From Myxococcales bacterium (GTDB taxonomy: Bacteria > Myxococcota_A > Polyangia > Polyangiales > Ga0077539), in the NCBI GenBank assembly GCA_016792845.1, contig JAEUKH010000037.1, positions 62,001-126,000 of the forward strand: a stretch of DNA of 64,000 bases, given 5' to 3'. Position 1 is the stretch's first letter, and each line of letters starts with the position of its first letter. Both the position numbers and the translations under genes were made by a program. The notes beneath the pieces were generated by a model. The model was not told where the DNA came from. It saw only the letters and a list, made by a program, of their open reading frames with translations, and made no database searches. This document shows positions 54,904 through 63,929 of this stretch, piece after piece.

Positions 54904-56895
54904 ATGAAATATTCGACCCGGGCCGCGTGGTGCCTCTGTCTTGGCCTCGGCGCGAGCGGCTGCGGGCTCCTCGTCGACCCCACCCTCGGCGTCGATCTCC
55001 CGCCGGTCGACGTTCAGCCTGATCGCAGCGTCGACGCGGTGTCTGAGGCGTCAACCGATGTCGCGCCGGGCGACGCCCGCGGCGACGGGGGCGAAGACCG
55101 AGACGGCAGCATCGTCTTTGATGTCTTCGACGCGGGCGACGCGCGCGACGCCGCGGGCGACGCCTTCGACGCGGGCGATGGGCGCGACGCCGCGGGCGAC
55201 GCCTTCGACGCGGGCGACGCGGGCGACGCCGCGAGCGACGCCTTCGACGCGGGCGACGTGCGCGACGCCGCGAGCGACGCCTTCGACGCGGGCGACGCCT
55301 TCGATGCGGGCGACGCGGGGGATGCCGGGCCGACCCGTGACACGGGCGTCGACGGAGGGCAGCCGTGTTCGGTCTTCGGTCGTGCGCTCTTGCCCTGGTC
55401 GGGCGCCACGGTGTCGCGGCGCGATGTGCGCTTTCGGGTGCAGCTCCCGTCGGGCGCGACGGGGTCGATCGAGTTCTCGTCGACGCGTGATTTTGCGTCG
55501 CCGATGCGGTCTGGCGCGCTCATCACGGGCGCGGCGGGGCCCGTCGAGGTGGTGCGCACCTTGCCGATGGGCAGCGTGCTGTTCTGGCGCCTGGCGCCGT
55601 CGGTGATGCGCCCAGAGTGCGCGCTCCCGGTGTACGCGCTGCGGGTCGGGTCTGGGGCGACCGCTGACGGCACCGAGGCCCGCGCCTACGGGGTCGCTAC
55701 CGACTTCGGCGGCGACGGTCAGTGCGAGCTCGCTCTGGCCGTCAACGCCCACCACGAGAGCGCCGAGCCGACCGAAAACGGCGGGCGCATTTTGCTGCTC
55801 CGCTTTCCCCGAGGCGGCGACCTCACCCAGCCCCCGATGCTGCGCCGGCTGCGCGTCGACGCGCGCTGTCGTCGCGTCGATGCTCAGCCCTTTCACGGCG
55901 ATTTCAACGGCGACGGGCGCATCGAGCTCGCCTACACCTGCGCCACCGAGGGGGCGCGGCTCCTCGTGCCTGTGGTGCTCGGCGCCGGAGCCCTCAGCAA
56001 CGGCGAGGCCGTGGCCCTCCCCACCATGGGAGACACCGTCATGGGCGTCGCACCGGGCGACCTCGACGGCGACGGATACTCCGACGTCGCCATGCTCTCT
56101 CGCCTCGGCGGCGCCTCGCAGGCGCTGCTGGTGCTCGGCTTCGGCTCTCCGACGGGCCTCAGAGCCTTCGCGGCGCTCACCCTCGAAGGCGTGCGCAACG
56201 TGCTGGGCTTTGTCGCTCCGGGCGACCTCGACGGCAACGGCCGCGCCGACCTCGTGGCCGCGACGGGTGACCTCGTCGGCGCGGTGCTCGTGCGCCACCT
56301 CGTCGTCGAGCGCATCGCGGGCCAGTCGCCGACCCTCGCGGTGCGGCCCGTCACCCTGACCCTCGGCGCGCTCTCAGACTTTCGCGCGCTCTTCGCGGTC
56401 GGCGACCCAAGCCTCGGCGGTCGCCCCGGGTTCGGCGTCTGGAGCCGCACCACTGGCCGCGACAGCGTCTCCTTCGTCCAGCAATCGGCGGTGTCGCAGC
56501 TCGCGTACGCCACCTTTCACACGCAGGTGTTTGGCGGGGCCAACAACGTCGCCGCGGTGCACCCCGTCGGCGCCGTCGTCTCGGGGCCCGACCGCGTCGG
56601 GTACGCCTTCGGCGAAGAAGACCTAGGCTTCCGCTACGCGGGCTGCACGGGGCTCGTGCCGGGCAGCTGCGTCGGCTTCTCGACCGTCTCGCCCGCCATC
56701 GACCGCTACGTCAACGCAGGCGACCTCTCGGGCGACGGCCTCGACGACGTGGTGATGCTCCAGACCAACAACAACAGCGGCACCTGCGGCGCCAACGCGG
56801 GCCGCCAGATCGTGCTGCTGCAACCGCGCCCCTTCGCGCTGCGCACCGAGTGCGTGCCCAATGTCGACAGCGCTTACTTCGCCGAGCAATGGTGA
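54904..56895 (+). CDS. FG-GAP/VCBS-type lipoprotein with DAGD repeat linker
   Basis: Encodes 663 residues; ATG at 54904 has AGAGGAG 11 nt upstream. MKYSTRAAWCLCLGLGASGC gives lipobox Cys20. Residues ~75-145 form an Asp/Ala/Gly linker with a 13-residue repeat (FDAGDARDAAGDA and variants), then a fibronectin-like region. The rest has FG-GAP calcium-binding repeats (GDFNGDGRIEL, GDLDGDGYSDV, GDLDGNGRADLV, GDLSGDGLDDVV), forming an integrin-like propeller. Surface-exposed binding protein. No enzyme residues. Confidence 0.9.
   Translation: MKYSTRAAWCLCLGLGASGCGLLVDPTLGVDLPPVDVQPDRSVDAVSEASTDVAPGDARGDGGEDRDGSIVFDVFDAGDARDAAGDAFDAGDGRDAAGDAFDAGDAGDAASDAFDAGDVRDAASDAFDAGDAFDAGDAGDAGPTRDTGVDGGQPCSVFGRALLPWSGATVSRRDVRFRVQLPSGATGSIEFSSTRDFASPMRSGALITGAAGPVEVVRTLPMGSVLFWRLAPSVMRPECALPVYALRVGSGATADGTEARAYGVATDFGGDGQCELALAVNAHHESAEPTENGGRILLLRFPRGGDLTQPPMLRRLRVDARCRRVDAQPFHGDFNGDGRIELAYTCATEGARLLVPVVLGAGALSNGEAVALPTMGDTVMGVAPGDLDGDGYSDVAMLSRLGGASQALLVLGFGSPTGLRAFAALTLEGVRNVLGFVAPGDLDGNGRADLVAATGDLVGAVLVRHLVVERIAGQSPTLAVRPVTLTLGALSDFRALFAVGDPSLGGRPGFGVWSRTTGRDSVSFVQQSAVSQLAYATFHTQVFGGANNVAAVHPVGAVVSGPDRVGYAFGEEDLGFRYAGCTGLVPGSCVGFSTVSPAIDRYVNAGDLSGDGLDDVVMLQTNNNSGTCGANAGRQIVLLQPRPFALRTECVPNVDSAYFAEQW
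55127..55320. repeat. 39-bp tandem repeat encoding the DAGD linker
   Basis: Four imperfect 39-bp units (13 codons, FDAGDxRDAAGDA), plus a partial FDAGDA unit and a final FDAGDAGDAG. It is the longest tandem array in the window. Confidence 0.85.
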
Positions 56896-56943
56896 CAGGG
56901 TATGTCACTGTAGCCTTGCGTTGGGGGGCGGGCTGACGTATCG

Positions 56944-59900
56944 ATGGGCGCTGCCCGCGACGCATTGGCGCCGTCGGTGAGAGATGGCACTGAGGCTTCG
57001 ATGGCAGGCGTTCTCGATGTGGTCGCGACCGAGGGGCACCTCGTAGAGCGGCTCGACCGTGCACTCGACGCGTCGACCCGCGCGGCGAGCGCGCTCGCGC
57101 CCGACACGCTCAGCTGGTCGCAGTTTGTGGCGACGTTGGCGTTTGTGTACCTGCCGTCGTCGACGGTGGCGTCGGCCGAGGTCGAGCGGCTGACCCTGGC
57201 CGAGGCGGTGAGGGCGGTGCTCCCGCCGTACGACGCGGCGTTCTCGCGTCGCAGCGACATCGTCGAGGAGGTGGGGCGCAGCGTGTCGAGCTTGCGGCGC
57301 CAGGGGGTCGGGCCCGCGGCGCTGCGGGCCGCCCGAGAGGCCGTCGCGGGCGACGATCAGGCCACCCGTCAGCGGCTTGAGACCCTCGCCGAAATCGTCG
57401 AGGTTCAAGACGCGCGCCTGGCCCGCGAGGGGTGGCTCCCGCGTGATTCGGTCGAGTCGGCGCTGGCCCGCGCGCTGGCGGCCCCCGGGGCGGCGGCGCC
57501 CGAGGCGGTGCTCGGCGCAGAGGTGGTGCGGGTGTGGCACCTGTTCGAGCTCCCGAGCGAGCGGGTGGCCTTCCTCGTCGCGTTGGCGGCCTCGCTCGGG
57601 GCGCGGGGGGGCCGGGTCGAGCTCCACATCGCGTGCGAGCCTCGGCGGGCGCGGCTCCCGACGACCCTCGACCGCGCGCTGCGGGCCTTCGAGGCCGTCG
57701 AGGCGCCGGGGCTCGAACTTCAATATTCACTTCGTGATCCGCACGCGCCCGAGGTCGACCCGGGGCTCGGCGCGTGGGTCACGGCCCTGGCCGAGGGCAG
57801 CGCGAGCCGTAACCCCGTCAAGCTCGACGCCCGCAGGGTGCGCATCGCCGAGGGCGAGGGGCCCGAAGAAGAGCTTCGATGGGTGGTCGCCCAGATCGTC
57901 GCCGCCCGCGACGAGGGGGTCGCCGCCCACGAAATCGCCGTGGTCTTTCGGAGCCTCGAAGCCTCGGTGGTCTCGCGCGTCGCGGCCCACTTCGACGAGG
58001 CCGCCGTCGCCTACTCGCCGCCGCCCGAGATGGGCCCAGGGCTCCTCGACTCGGCCCTCGCGCGGGCGGTCTTGCGGCTGCCCACGGTGGCCTCTCAGGG
58101 CGCCAACCGCGAAGACGTCTTGGGCCTCCTCGCGGTGCTCGAAGGGCACGTCGCCGAGCGCGAGAAGGTGTCGCCCTGGAGGGTCGCCTCGGCGCTGCGC
58201 CGATGGGGCGTCGAGACGCTCTTTGACACCGAGCTCGAGGCGCGGTGCCGCTTCCAGCTCGAACAGCGCAGCGAGTCGCCCGCCCTCGTCGAGGCCATCA
58301 CCGCCCTCGCCGCCCAGCTGTGGGACATGGCGCAAGATGGCACACCCGCTGAGCACGCCGCGCGGCTCCTCGGGTGGCTCCCGCGGGCCGGGGGCGAGGG
58401 GCGCTTCTTCGAGTCGTCGCGGGCCCTGGTCTCGCAGGTGTCGAGCGACCCGGGGGCTCCGTGGATCTTGCGGGCCCTCGGCCGCGACGAGGCCGCGCTC
58501 TCGGGGGTGGCCGAGCTCTTGAGCGCGGTGCCGTCGCTGGCGCGCGAGTTGGGGCGCGACGAGAAGATGAGCGCGGGGGTCTTCGCCGAGCTCTTGATCG
58601 ACCTCGCTCGGGTCTCGCCCATCGCGCTGCGCGGCGCCGGGAGCGCGGGGCGGGGCGTGGTCTTTCTCGACGCTGCGTCGGCGGTGGGGCGGAGCTTTCG
58701 GGTCGTGGTGGTGCCCCATCTCACCGTGGGGGCCTTCCCCGCGCGGCGCGAGAATGAGGCGTTCTGGGGTGACTCCGAGCGCCAGGCGGTGACCCGATCG
58801 AGCGGCCGCTGGGTGCACCGCGGGGGCACCCGCGAAGACGAGACGGCGCTGCTCCTCGCGACCCTCGCGGCGGCCACCGAGCGGGTGCTGGTGACCGCGG
58901 CGCGGCACGACGAGGCGGGGCGCGCGACGAGCCCGTCGCCCTTCTTCCGTGACCTCTCGCGCACCGCGGGGGTGGCCGTGACCCGGGTCGGCCGCGACCC
59001 CCTGGCCCGCGCCCGTCAGATCGCGCCCCGGGGTTTCGAGCGCGTCGTGCGGAGCCTCTCGGCCCGGGTCGCCCCCGCCGAGCCCCTGCGCGAGGTCGTG
59101 CGGCTCGCCCTGGCGTCGAGCGCCGCCCGCGCCGACATCGAGCAGTCGCGCGAGCGGTATTTCGCCCACGCCCTGCCCGACGGCGACCCCTTCAACGGCC
59201 GCATCGACCACGACCCCGAGCTCGTCGAGGCGCTGCACCTGCCGCGCTGGGCCTCGGCCATGAGGCCCCTCGACGTGACGCTCCTTGAACGTGTGGCCCG
59301 CTGCGGCTTCAAGGCCTTCGCCCACTACGTGCTCGGCATCGAAGAGCGCGTCGAAGAGAACCTCACCCTCGACGACAAGCAGCGCGGGCACCTCTTGCAC
59401 GAGCTCCTCCAGACCGGCACCGAGAGCCTCAGCGCGACCGCGGGCGAAGAGAGCGCGCTGCGCTGGGAGGCCCTCGACGACGCCCTCAGCGAGAAGTTCG
59501 CCGAGTTCGGCGAGCGCGTCTCGAAGCTCGATCACGGCCTCGTCGAGGCCGACTACCTCGCCATCCGTCGCCAGGCCGAGCAGTGGCTCGGGCGCCGGAT
59601 GAACAACCCCGACTGGGCCATGCTCGAGACCGAGGTGGGCTTCGGCCCGCAGTCGAAGTGGCCCGGCGTCACCGTGCGCCTCGACGGGCAAGAGCCCGTG
59701 AGCCTGAGGGGGCGCATCGACGGCGTCGAGCGGGTGGGCGAGGTGGCCCGCGCCGTGGAGTTCAAGTCAGGCCGCGGCGACGGGTACCGACGGCGGCTCT
59801 ACGACGGCGCCCTCGACACGCAGTTTCAGCTCGTGGTCTACGCGGCGGCGCTCGAGCGGGCGCGGCAGGCCAATTGGCTCCCGCCCGCGGTGAGCGCCGT

Positions 59901-60210
59901 CGACGGGCTCTATGTGGGCTTTCGCGACCTGCGAGAGTACGGGCTCCGAGAGACCCTCGGCGGCGACGGGCGGCGCAAGGCCGCGCGCTTCGACGTCGAG
60001 GCCATGGTGCGCGACGGCGCCGCGGGCGAGGGGCCCCTCGGCGACGCCGTGCGGCGGGTGGTCTTGCCGGTGCGCCAGGGGCGCTTCGAGCCGCGCCCGA
60101 GAGACTGCAATTTTTGTCAGTACCGACCGCTCTGTCGGGTCGAGGCCCACGACGAGGTCGACGACGACGAGCACGGGCAGGGCGCAGGCCCCGCGGAGCA
60201 CGAAGCATGA
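56944..60210 (+). CDS. addB: AddB-like nuclease subunit with Fe-S cluster
   Basis: Encodes 1088 residues; start ATG at 56944 (an ATG at 57001 is possible). The C-terminal PD-(D/E)XK nuclease domain is intact: Asp926 in GRIDGVERV and Glu939-Lys941 in AVEFKSGRG, framed by Fe-S cysteines Cys787 (ARCGFKAFAHYVLG) and Cys1055, Cys1058, Cys1064 (CNFCQYRPLC), as in AddB. No Walker A motif is seen at the N-terminus, unlike Bacillus AddB. It acts with the AddA-like helicase to process double-strand breaks for RecA loading. The stop overlaps the AddA start (ATGA). Two 18-bp repeat-like islands lie in this operon. Confidence 0.9.
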   Translation: MGAARDALAPSVRDGTEASMAGVLDVVATEGHLVERLDRALDASTRAASALAPDTLSWSQFVATLAFVYLPSSTVASAEVERLTLAEAVRAVLPPYDAAFSRRSDIVEEVGRSVSSLRRQGVGPAALRAAREAVAGDDQATRQRLETLAEIVEVQDARLAREGWLPRDSVESALARALAAPGAAAPEAVLGAEVVRVWHLFELPSERVAFLVALAASLGARGGRVELHIACEPRRARLPTTLDRALRAFEAVEAPGLELQYSLRDPHAPEVDPGLGAWVTALAEGSASRNPVKLDARRVRIAEGEGPEEELRWVVAQIVAARDEGVAAHEIAVVFRSLEASVVSRVAAHFDEAAVAYSPPPEMGPGLLDSALARAVLRLPTVASQGANREDVLGLLAVLEGHVAEREKVSPWRVASALRRWGVETLFDTELEARCRFQLEQRSESPALVEAITALAAQLWDMAQDGTPAEHAARLLGWLPRAGGEGRFFESSRALVSQVSSDPGAPWILRALGRDEAALSGVAELLSAVPSLARELGRDEKMSAGVFAELLIDLARVSPIALRGAGSAGRGVVFLDAASAVGRSFRVVVVPHLTVGAFPARRENEAFWGDSERQAVTRSSGRWVHRGGTREDETALLLATLAAATERVLVTAARHDEAGRATSPSPFFRDLSRTAGVAVTRVGRDPLARARQIAPRGFERVVRSLSARVAPAEPLREVVRLALASSAARADIEQSRERYFAHALPDGDPFNGRIDHDPELVEALHLPRWASAMRPLDVTLLERVARCGFKAFAHYVLGIEERVEENLTLDDKQRGHLLHELLQTGTESLSATAGEESALRWEALDDALSEKFAEFGERVSKLDHGLVEADYLAIRRQAEQWLGRRMNNPDWAMLETEVGFGPQSKWPGVTVRLDGQEPVSLRGRIDGVERVGEVARAVEFKSGRGDGYRRRLYDGALDTQFQLVVYAAALERARQANWLPPAVSAVDGLYVGFRDLREYGLRETLGGDGRRKAARFDVEAMVRDGAAGEGPLGDAVRRVVLPVRQGRFEPRPRDCNFCQYRPLCRVEAHDEVDDDEHGQGAGPAEHEA
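58327..58344. repeat. TGGC-N6-TGGCA dispersed motif, copy 1
   Basis: ATGGCGCAAGATGGCACA within addB, an AT-richer island in GC-rich coding. Copies 2-4 are in addA. Confidence 0.45.
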
Positions 60211-63200
60211 GCGACGAGGCACGGGGGCCCGAGGGCGGCGCGCGCCGGGCGCTCTTTCTCTTTGAGCGCAACGCGGTGGTGCGCGCGGGCGCCGGCACGG
60301 GCAAGACCGAGGCCCTCGCCACGGTGTACCTGCACCTCGTCTGCGGCCTCGCGAGCGAAGAGACGTGGCCCCGCGGCGGCGTCGCCCCCGAGCGCATGGT
60401 GGCCCTCACCTTCACCGAGAAGAGCGCGCGCGAGATGCGCGACCGTATCGCCGAGGCGGTCGACCTCTTGGCCAACCAACGCCTGCCCGCGCAGCTCGAA
60501 GACGCAGACCCCGCGCTGCGCCACGAGGCCGCCCTCGGGTGGTGCGCCCAACGCGGGTTCTCAGCCGCCGTCGCCGCCCGCGTCGAGGCCCTCGCCGCCA
60601 GCGCCGTCGCCCAAGGCCGGAGCCTCCCGCCCCCGGAGCTCTGGCAGCGCGTCGCGTGGACCCTCGCCACGGCACAAATTGGCACATTTCACAGCTTCGC
60701 GGCGGGGGTGTTGCGACGCGGCGCGGTCGACCTCGGGCTCGACCCTGCCTTCACGGTGCTCGACGACGAAGACAGCGAGCAGCTCTTGCGGGGCGCGGTG
60801 CTCAGGGCGCTCTCTGACATGGCCGAGCAAGACGTGGCCCAGGTGGTCGAGCTCATGGCCGCGGCGGGGGGCATCGGCGAGCGGGCCGAGCGGGGCCTCG
60901 TCACGCGGCTCTCGGCCCTCGTGCGCAAGCTCGAAGACGACGGCCTCGAAGCGGCCGCGGTCGAGCTCGGGCCCGCGGTCGAGGCCTCGGGCGTACAGCC
61001 CTACATCGTGGCCGACGTGCTGCGGCGCTTCGCAGACGCGGCCGACCGGGTCGAGGCCCTCCACAGCGACGGCACCAGCGAGGCCATCTACCGCAGCGCG
61101 CGGCTCGTCGAGCGGCTCTCGGCGGCGCACGACCCGGTGACCGACCTCCAGCGCCTGCGGGCGCTCTCGTCGCTGCCGAGCCTGCCGCCGAAGACCCGAA
61201 CCCGGCGCGTCGAGCCCCTGGCCACCGAGGCCCGAGAGGCCCTCGCGGCCCTCGAGCGCGACGCCATCGCCGCCGTGAGCGCCCACCTCGCCCGCGCGGG
61301 GCGCAACGTGCTCGCCCGGGCCCAGCGGCACTACCGCGAGGCCAAGCGCCGCCGCTCGGCCCTCGATTTCGCAGACCTCCTGCGGCACCTGCGCGACGCC
61401 CTGCGCGACCGGCCGCAGTTTCGGCGGCTCCTCAAGGCCCGCTACGACGCCGTGCTGGTCGACGAGTTTCAAGACACCAACCGGGTGCAGCGCGACATTC
61501 TCTACCTCTTGCGAGAGCGCCGCGATCACGAGCGCACCGTGGCCCCGGGGCAGTCGCTCGGGCCCTGGGAGCTCGAACCCGCGGGGCTCCTCGTGGTGGG
61601 CGACGCGAAGCAGTCGATCTACGCCTTCCGCGGCGCCGAGGTCGACGTCTTCCTCTCGACCGAGCGCGAGCTGAGCAGCGCCGGCGGCGACGCCATCGAC
61701 CTCACCGAGAGCCACCGCGCCGTCGGGGGCGTGCTCGCGGTGGTCAACGCCGTCAGCGCGCGGCTCCTCGCGGGCGCCCAGGTGCACGCCCGGGGCCTCT
61801 ATGACCCCGCCCGCGACGCCCTCGTGGCCCGGGCCCGCGGCGACGAGACCGTCAGGGTCGAGCTCCTCACCGTGCCCCCGGGCACCGCCGACCTCCAGCG
61901 GGGCGCCGAGGCCGAGGCCATCGCCGCGCGCATCGCCGCCCTCGCCGCGGGTGAGATAATGGCGCAACATGGCACATGGCGCGCCCCCCGGATGGACGAG
62001 ATCGCCATCCTCGTGCCCTCGTGGCAGCACCTCGACCCGATCAAGCGGGCCCTCCAGGCGCGGCGCATCCCCTACGCGCTCCGCGGCGGCCCGGGGTTTT
62101 GGGATCGCCGCGAGGTCGACGACCTCGTGACGCTCTTGCGCTTCGTGGCCGACCCGAGCGACCGGCTGAGCCTCGCGTCGGTGCTCCGGGGGCCCCTCGT
62201 GTGCCTCTCCGACGCGGCCCTGGCCCGGCTCTTTACGGGCTCTCCGGGCATGGAGCAGGTGCTCGACCCGCCCCTCGCGGTGCGCCGCGCCCTCGACCCC
62301 GCCGACCGCGACCGCCTCGAAGAGGCCCGCCCGACGCTCTTGCGGCTCGTTCAGCTCGGGCCGACCCTCGGGCCCTCGGGGGTGCTGCGTCTCGCGCTGA
62401 GCGAGCGCAACTACGCCGCGGTGCTCGCGCGGCTGAGCTTCGGGGCGCAGCGGGTGGCCAACGTCGACAAGCTCGTCGGGCTCGCCGAGGCGGCCCAAGA
62501 CCGCGGCGGCGACGACGGCGACCTGCCGGGCTTTGTGCGCCACGTCGACCGCATGCGCGCGGCGGCCCAGCGCGAGAGCGAGGCCGACGTCGGCGGCGAG
62601 GTCTCGGGGGCTGTGCAGGTGATGAGCATCCACGCCGCCAAGGGGCTCGAATGGCCGGTGGTCTTCGTGGCCCAAAGCTCGCGCCGAAAGCCCGTCCGCA
62701 CCGAGCGGATCGTGCGCGACGACCGCGGCCGGCTGGTGATCCTGCCGGGCGGCGTCGAGGCCCCCGAGGCCTTCAAGCAGCTCAGAAACCAGGCCCACGC
62801 CGCCGAAGACGACGACGCCCAGCGGCTCCTCTATGTGGCCCTCACCCGGGCCCGCGACGTGCTCGTGGTGAGCGGCCCCGACGGGCCCGGCGACGGCTCC
62901 TGGGGCGCCCTCCGCGACGCCATGCTGCGCGTCGGCCCCGAGCGCGTCAGGGTCTTGGCGCCCGGCGCCGAGGGCCCGCGGCTCAGCGTGCGGGCGCGGG
63001 TCGAGCGGGGCGACGACCTGGGCGATGCCAACATGAGCCATGATGTGCCGGTTTTGGCCTCTGCGGCCCCGCCGGTGCGTCGGCAGCTGACGGTGCTCGG
63101 GGCCCAAGACCTCGCGTGGTGCGGTCGGCGCTTTCACCTCGTTCACGACCTCGGGCTCGAAGACGCGCCCTCGGCGGGGGCCGAGCGGGCGCTGGCCTTG

Positions 63201-63866
63201 GGGCTCCTGCGGCGGGTGCTCCCGATGATCGGGTGGACGGCCCTGGTCGACGCGCCCGCCCGGGCCTTACGGCGCGCGTTGGGGGCCCTCGCGGCCCCCG
63301 CGACGGGGCGCGTGGCGGGGGTGGCCCTGGCGATGCTCGAAGGGCTCGCCGCGAGCGCCCTGGCCCGCCGTCTGGCCGAGAGCCCGGGGTCGGTGCTGGC
63401 CACCATGACGCCCTTCGCGGTGCGGGTGCTGAGCCCCGAGGGGCGGGCGGCGACGCTCCACGGCGTGGCCGACCTCGTGCTTCGGGGGAGCGTCGTCGAC
63501 GCCGACGGCGTGGCGGTGGTGGGCTTTACAACGGCCTCGGTGGGCGAGCTCCTCTCGGGCCGCGGCGGGGTGCCGGTGAGCGACCGGGCCTTGGCGCTGC
63601 GGCTCGCCGAGCGCGCCGTGGGCGGCCGCGTGGCAGGCGCCGACGGCCGCGCGGTGCCGGTAGGCTCTGCGCTTTGGGCGCTCGGCGAGGGCTCCGCGGG
63701 CGACCCCCTTCGGCTGCCCGACGACGGAGTCGACCCCCTCGCGCGCGCCGGGGCCCTCATCGATCGCCTCGAAGAGATGCAGGCCCGCGGGCTGTGGGAG
63801 CCGCGCGACCGCAACGTCTGCAACAGCCTCCGGTGCGGCTTCGTCTCGCGGTGCCACGGGCGCTGA
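60207..63866 (+). CDS. addA: AddA-like UvrD/Rep helicase with degenerate nuclease domain
   Basis: Encodes 1219 residues. Superfamily 1 helicase motifs are complete: I GAGTGKT, Ia TFTEKSAREMR, II VLVDEFQDTN, III VVGDAKQSIYAFRGA, IV DRREVDDLV, V MSIHAAKGLEWPVVF, VI LLYVALTRARD. The C-terminal ~250 residues look like a PD-(D/E)XK fold: DLAWCGRRFHLVHDLGLE with Cys972, Asp1089 in HGVADLVL, then VVGFTTAS where the D and K of the usual DYKT are replaced by Gly1106 and Thr1108. A cysteine cluster (Cys1205, Cys1210, Cys1216) ends the protein. So it has Fe-S-type cysteines but a dead nuclease core. Helicase subunit of the AddAB pair; ATGA overlap with addB. Confidence 0.92.
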   Translation: MSDEARGPEGGARRALFLFERNAVVRAGAGTGKTEALATVYLHLVCGLASEETWPRGGVAPERMVALTFTEKSAREMRDRIAEAVDLLANQRLPAQLEDADPALRHEAALGWCAQRGFSAAVAARVEALAASAVAQGRSLPPPELWQRVAWTLATAQIGTFHSFAAGVLRRGAVDLGLDPAFTVLDDEDSEQLLRGAVLRALSDMAEQDVAQVVELMAAAGGIGERAERGLVTRLSALVRKLEDDGLEAAAVELGPAVEASGVQPYIVADVLRRFADAADRVEALHSDGTSEAIYRSARLVERLSAAHDPVTDLQRLRALSSLPSLPPKTRTRRVEPLATEAREALAALERDAIAAVSAHLARAGRNVLARAQRHYREAKRRRSALDFADLLRHLRDALRDRPQFRRLLKARYDAVLVDEFQDTNRVQRDILYLLRERRDHERTVAPGQSLGPWELEPAGLLVVGDAKQSIYAFRGAEVDVFLSTERELSSAGGDAIDLTESHRAVGGVLAVVNAVSARLLAGAQVHARGLYDPARDALVARARGDETVRVELLTVPPGTADLQRGAEAEAIAARIAALAAGEIMAQHGTWRAPRMDEIAILVPSWQHLDPIKRALQARRIPYALRGGPGFWDRREVDDLVTLLRFVADPSDRLSLASVLRGPLVCLSDAALARLFTGSPGMEQVLDPPLAVRRALDPADRDRLEEARPTLLRLVQLGPTLGPSGVLRLALSERNYAAVLARLSFGAQRVANVDKLVGLAEAAQDRGGDDGDLPGFVRHVDRMRAAAQRESEADVGGEVSGAVQVMSIHAAKGLEWPVVFVAQSSRRKPVRTERIVRDDRGRLVILPGGVEAPEAFKQLRNQAHAAEDDDAQRLLYVALTRARDVLVVSGPDGPGDGSWGALRDAMLRVGPERVRVLAPGAEGPRLSVRARVERGDDLGDANMSHDVPVLASAAPPVRRQLTVLGAQDLAWCGRRFHLVHDLGLEDAPSAGAERALALGLLRRVLPMIGWTALVDAPARALRRALGALAAPATGRVAGVALAMLEGLAASALARRLAESPGSVLATMTPFAVRVLSPEGRAATLHGVADLVLRGSVVDADGVAVVGFTTASVGELLSGRGGVPVSDRALALRLAERAVGGRVAGADGRAVPVGSALWALGEGSAGDPLRLPDDGVDPLARAGALIDRLEEMQARGLWEPRDRNVCNSLRCGFVSRCHGR
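60669..60686. repeat. TGGC-N6-TGGCA dispersed motif, copy 2
   Basis: ACGGCACAAATTGGCACA in addA, four mismatches to copy 3; AT-rich for its surroundings. It encodes the conserved TAQIGTFHS helicase segment, which may explain part of it. Confidence 0.35.
61959..61976. repeat. TGGC-N6-TGGCA dispersed motif, copy 3
   Basis: ATGGCGCAACATGGCACA in addA, one mismatch to copy 1, encoding MAQHGT between helicase motifs III and IV. Confidence 0.5.
63025..63041. repeat. TGGC-N6-TGGCA dispersed motif, copy 4 (reverse)
   Basis: On the minus strand ATGGCTCATGTTGGCAT, with the same spacing of the two TGGC units as copies 1 and 3 but several mismatches. It lies in addA before the nuclease-like domain. Confidence 0.35.
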
Positions 63867-63929
63867 TTGCGCGGGGCGGGCGCGAAGGGGGCTGGGTGGG
63901 GCCTGGCGAATTGCACTAGAGTCGCGGCC

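Noticed and set aside
57727..59691. Minus-strand frame of 654 codons opposite addB
   Set aside because: Same shadow effect; composition Arg/Gly/Glu/His-rich, no signal or domain.
60669..60700. Sigma54-type promoter (TGGCAC-N5-TTGC) in addA
   Set aside because: GG and GC are not at the required spacing, and the site is inside a conserved helicase segment.
60561..63146. Minus-strand open frame of 861 codons opposite addA
   Set aside because: Low-complexity composition and antisense to a helicase with all motifs intact.
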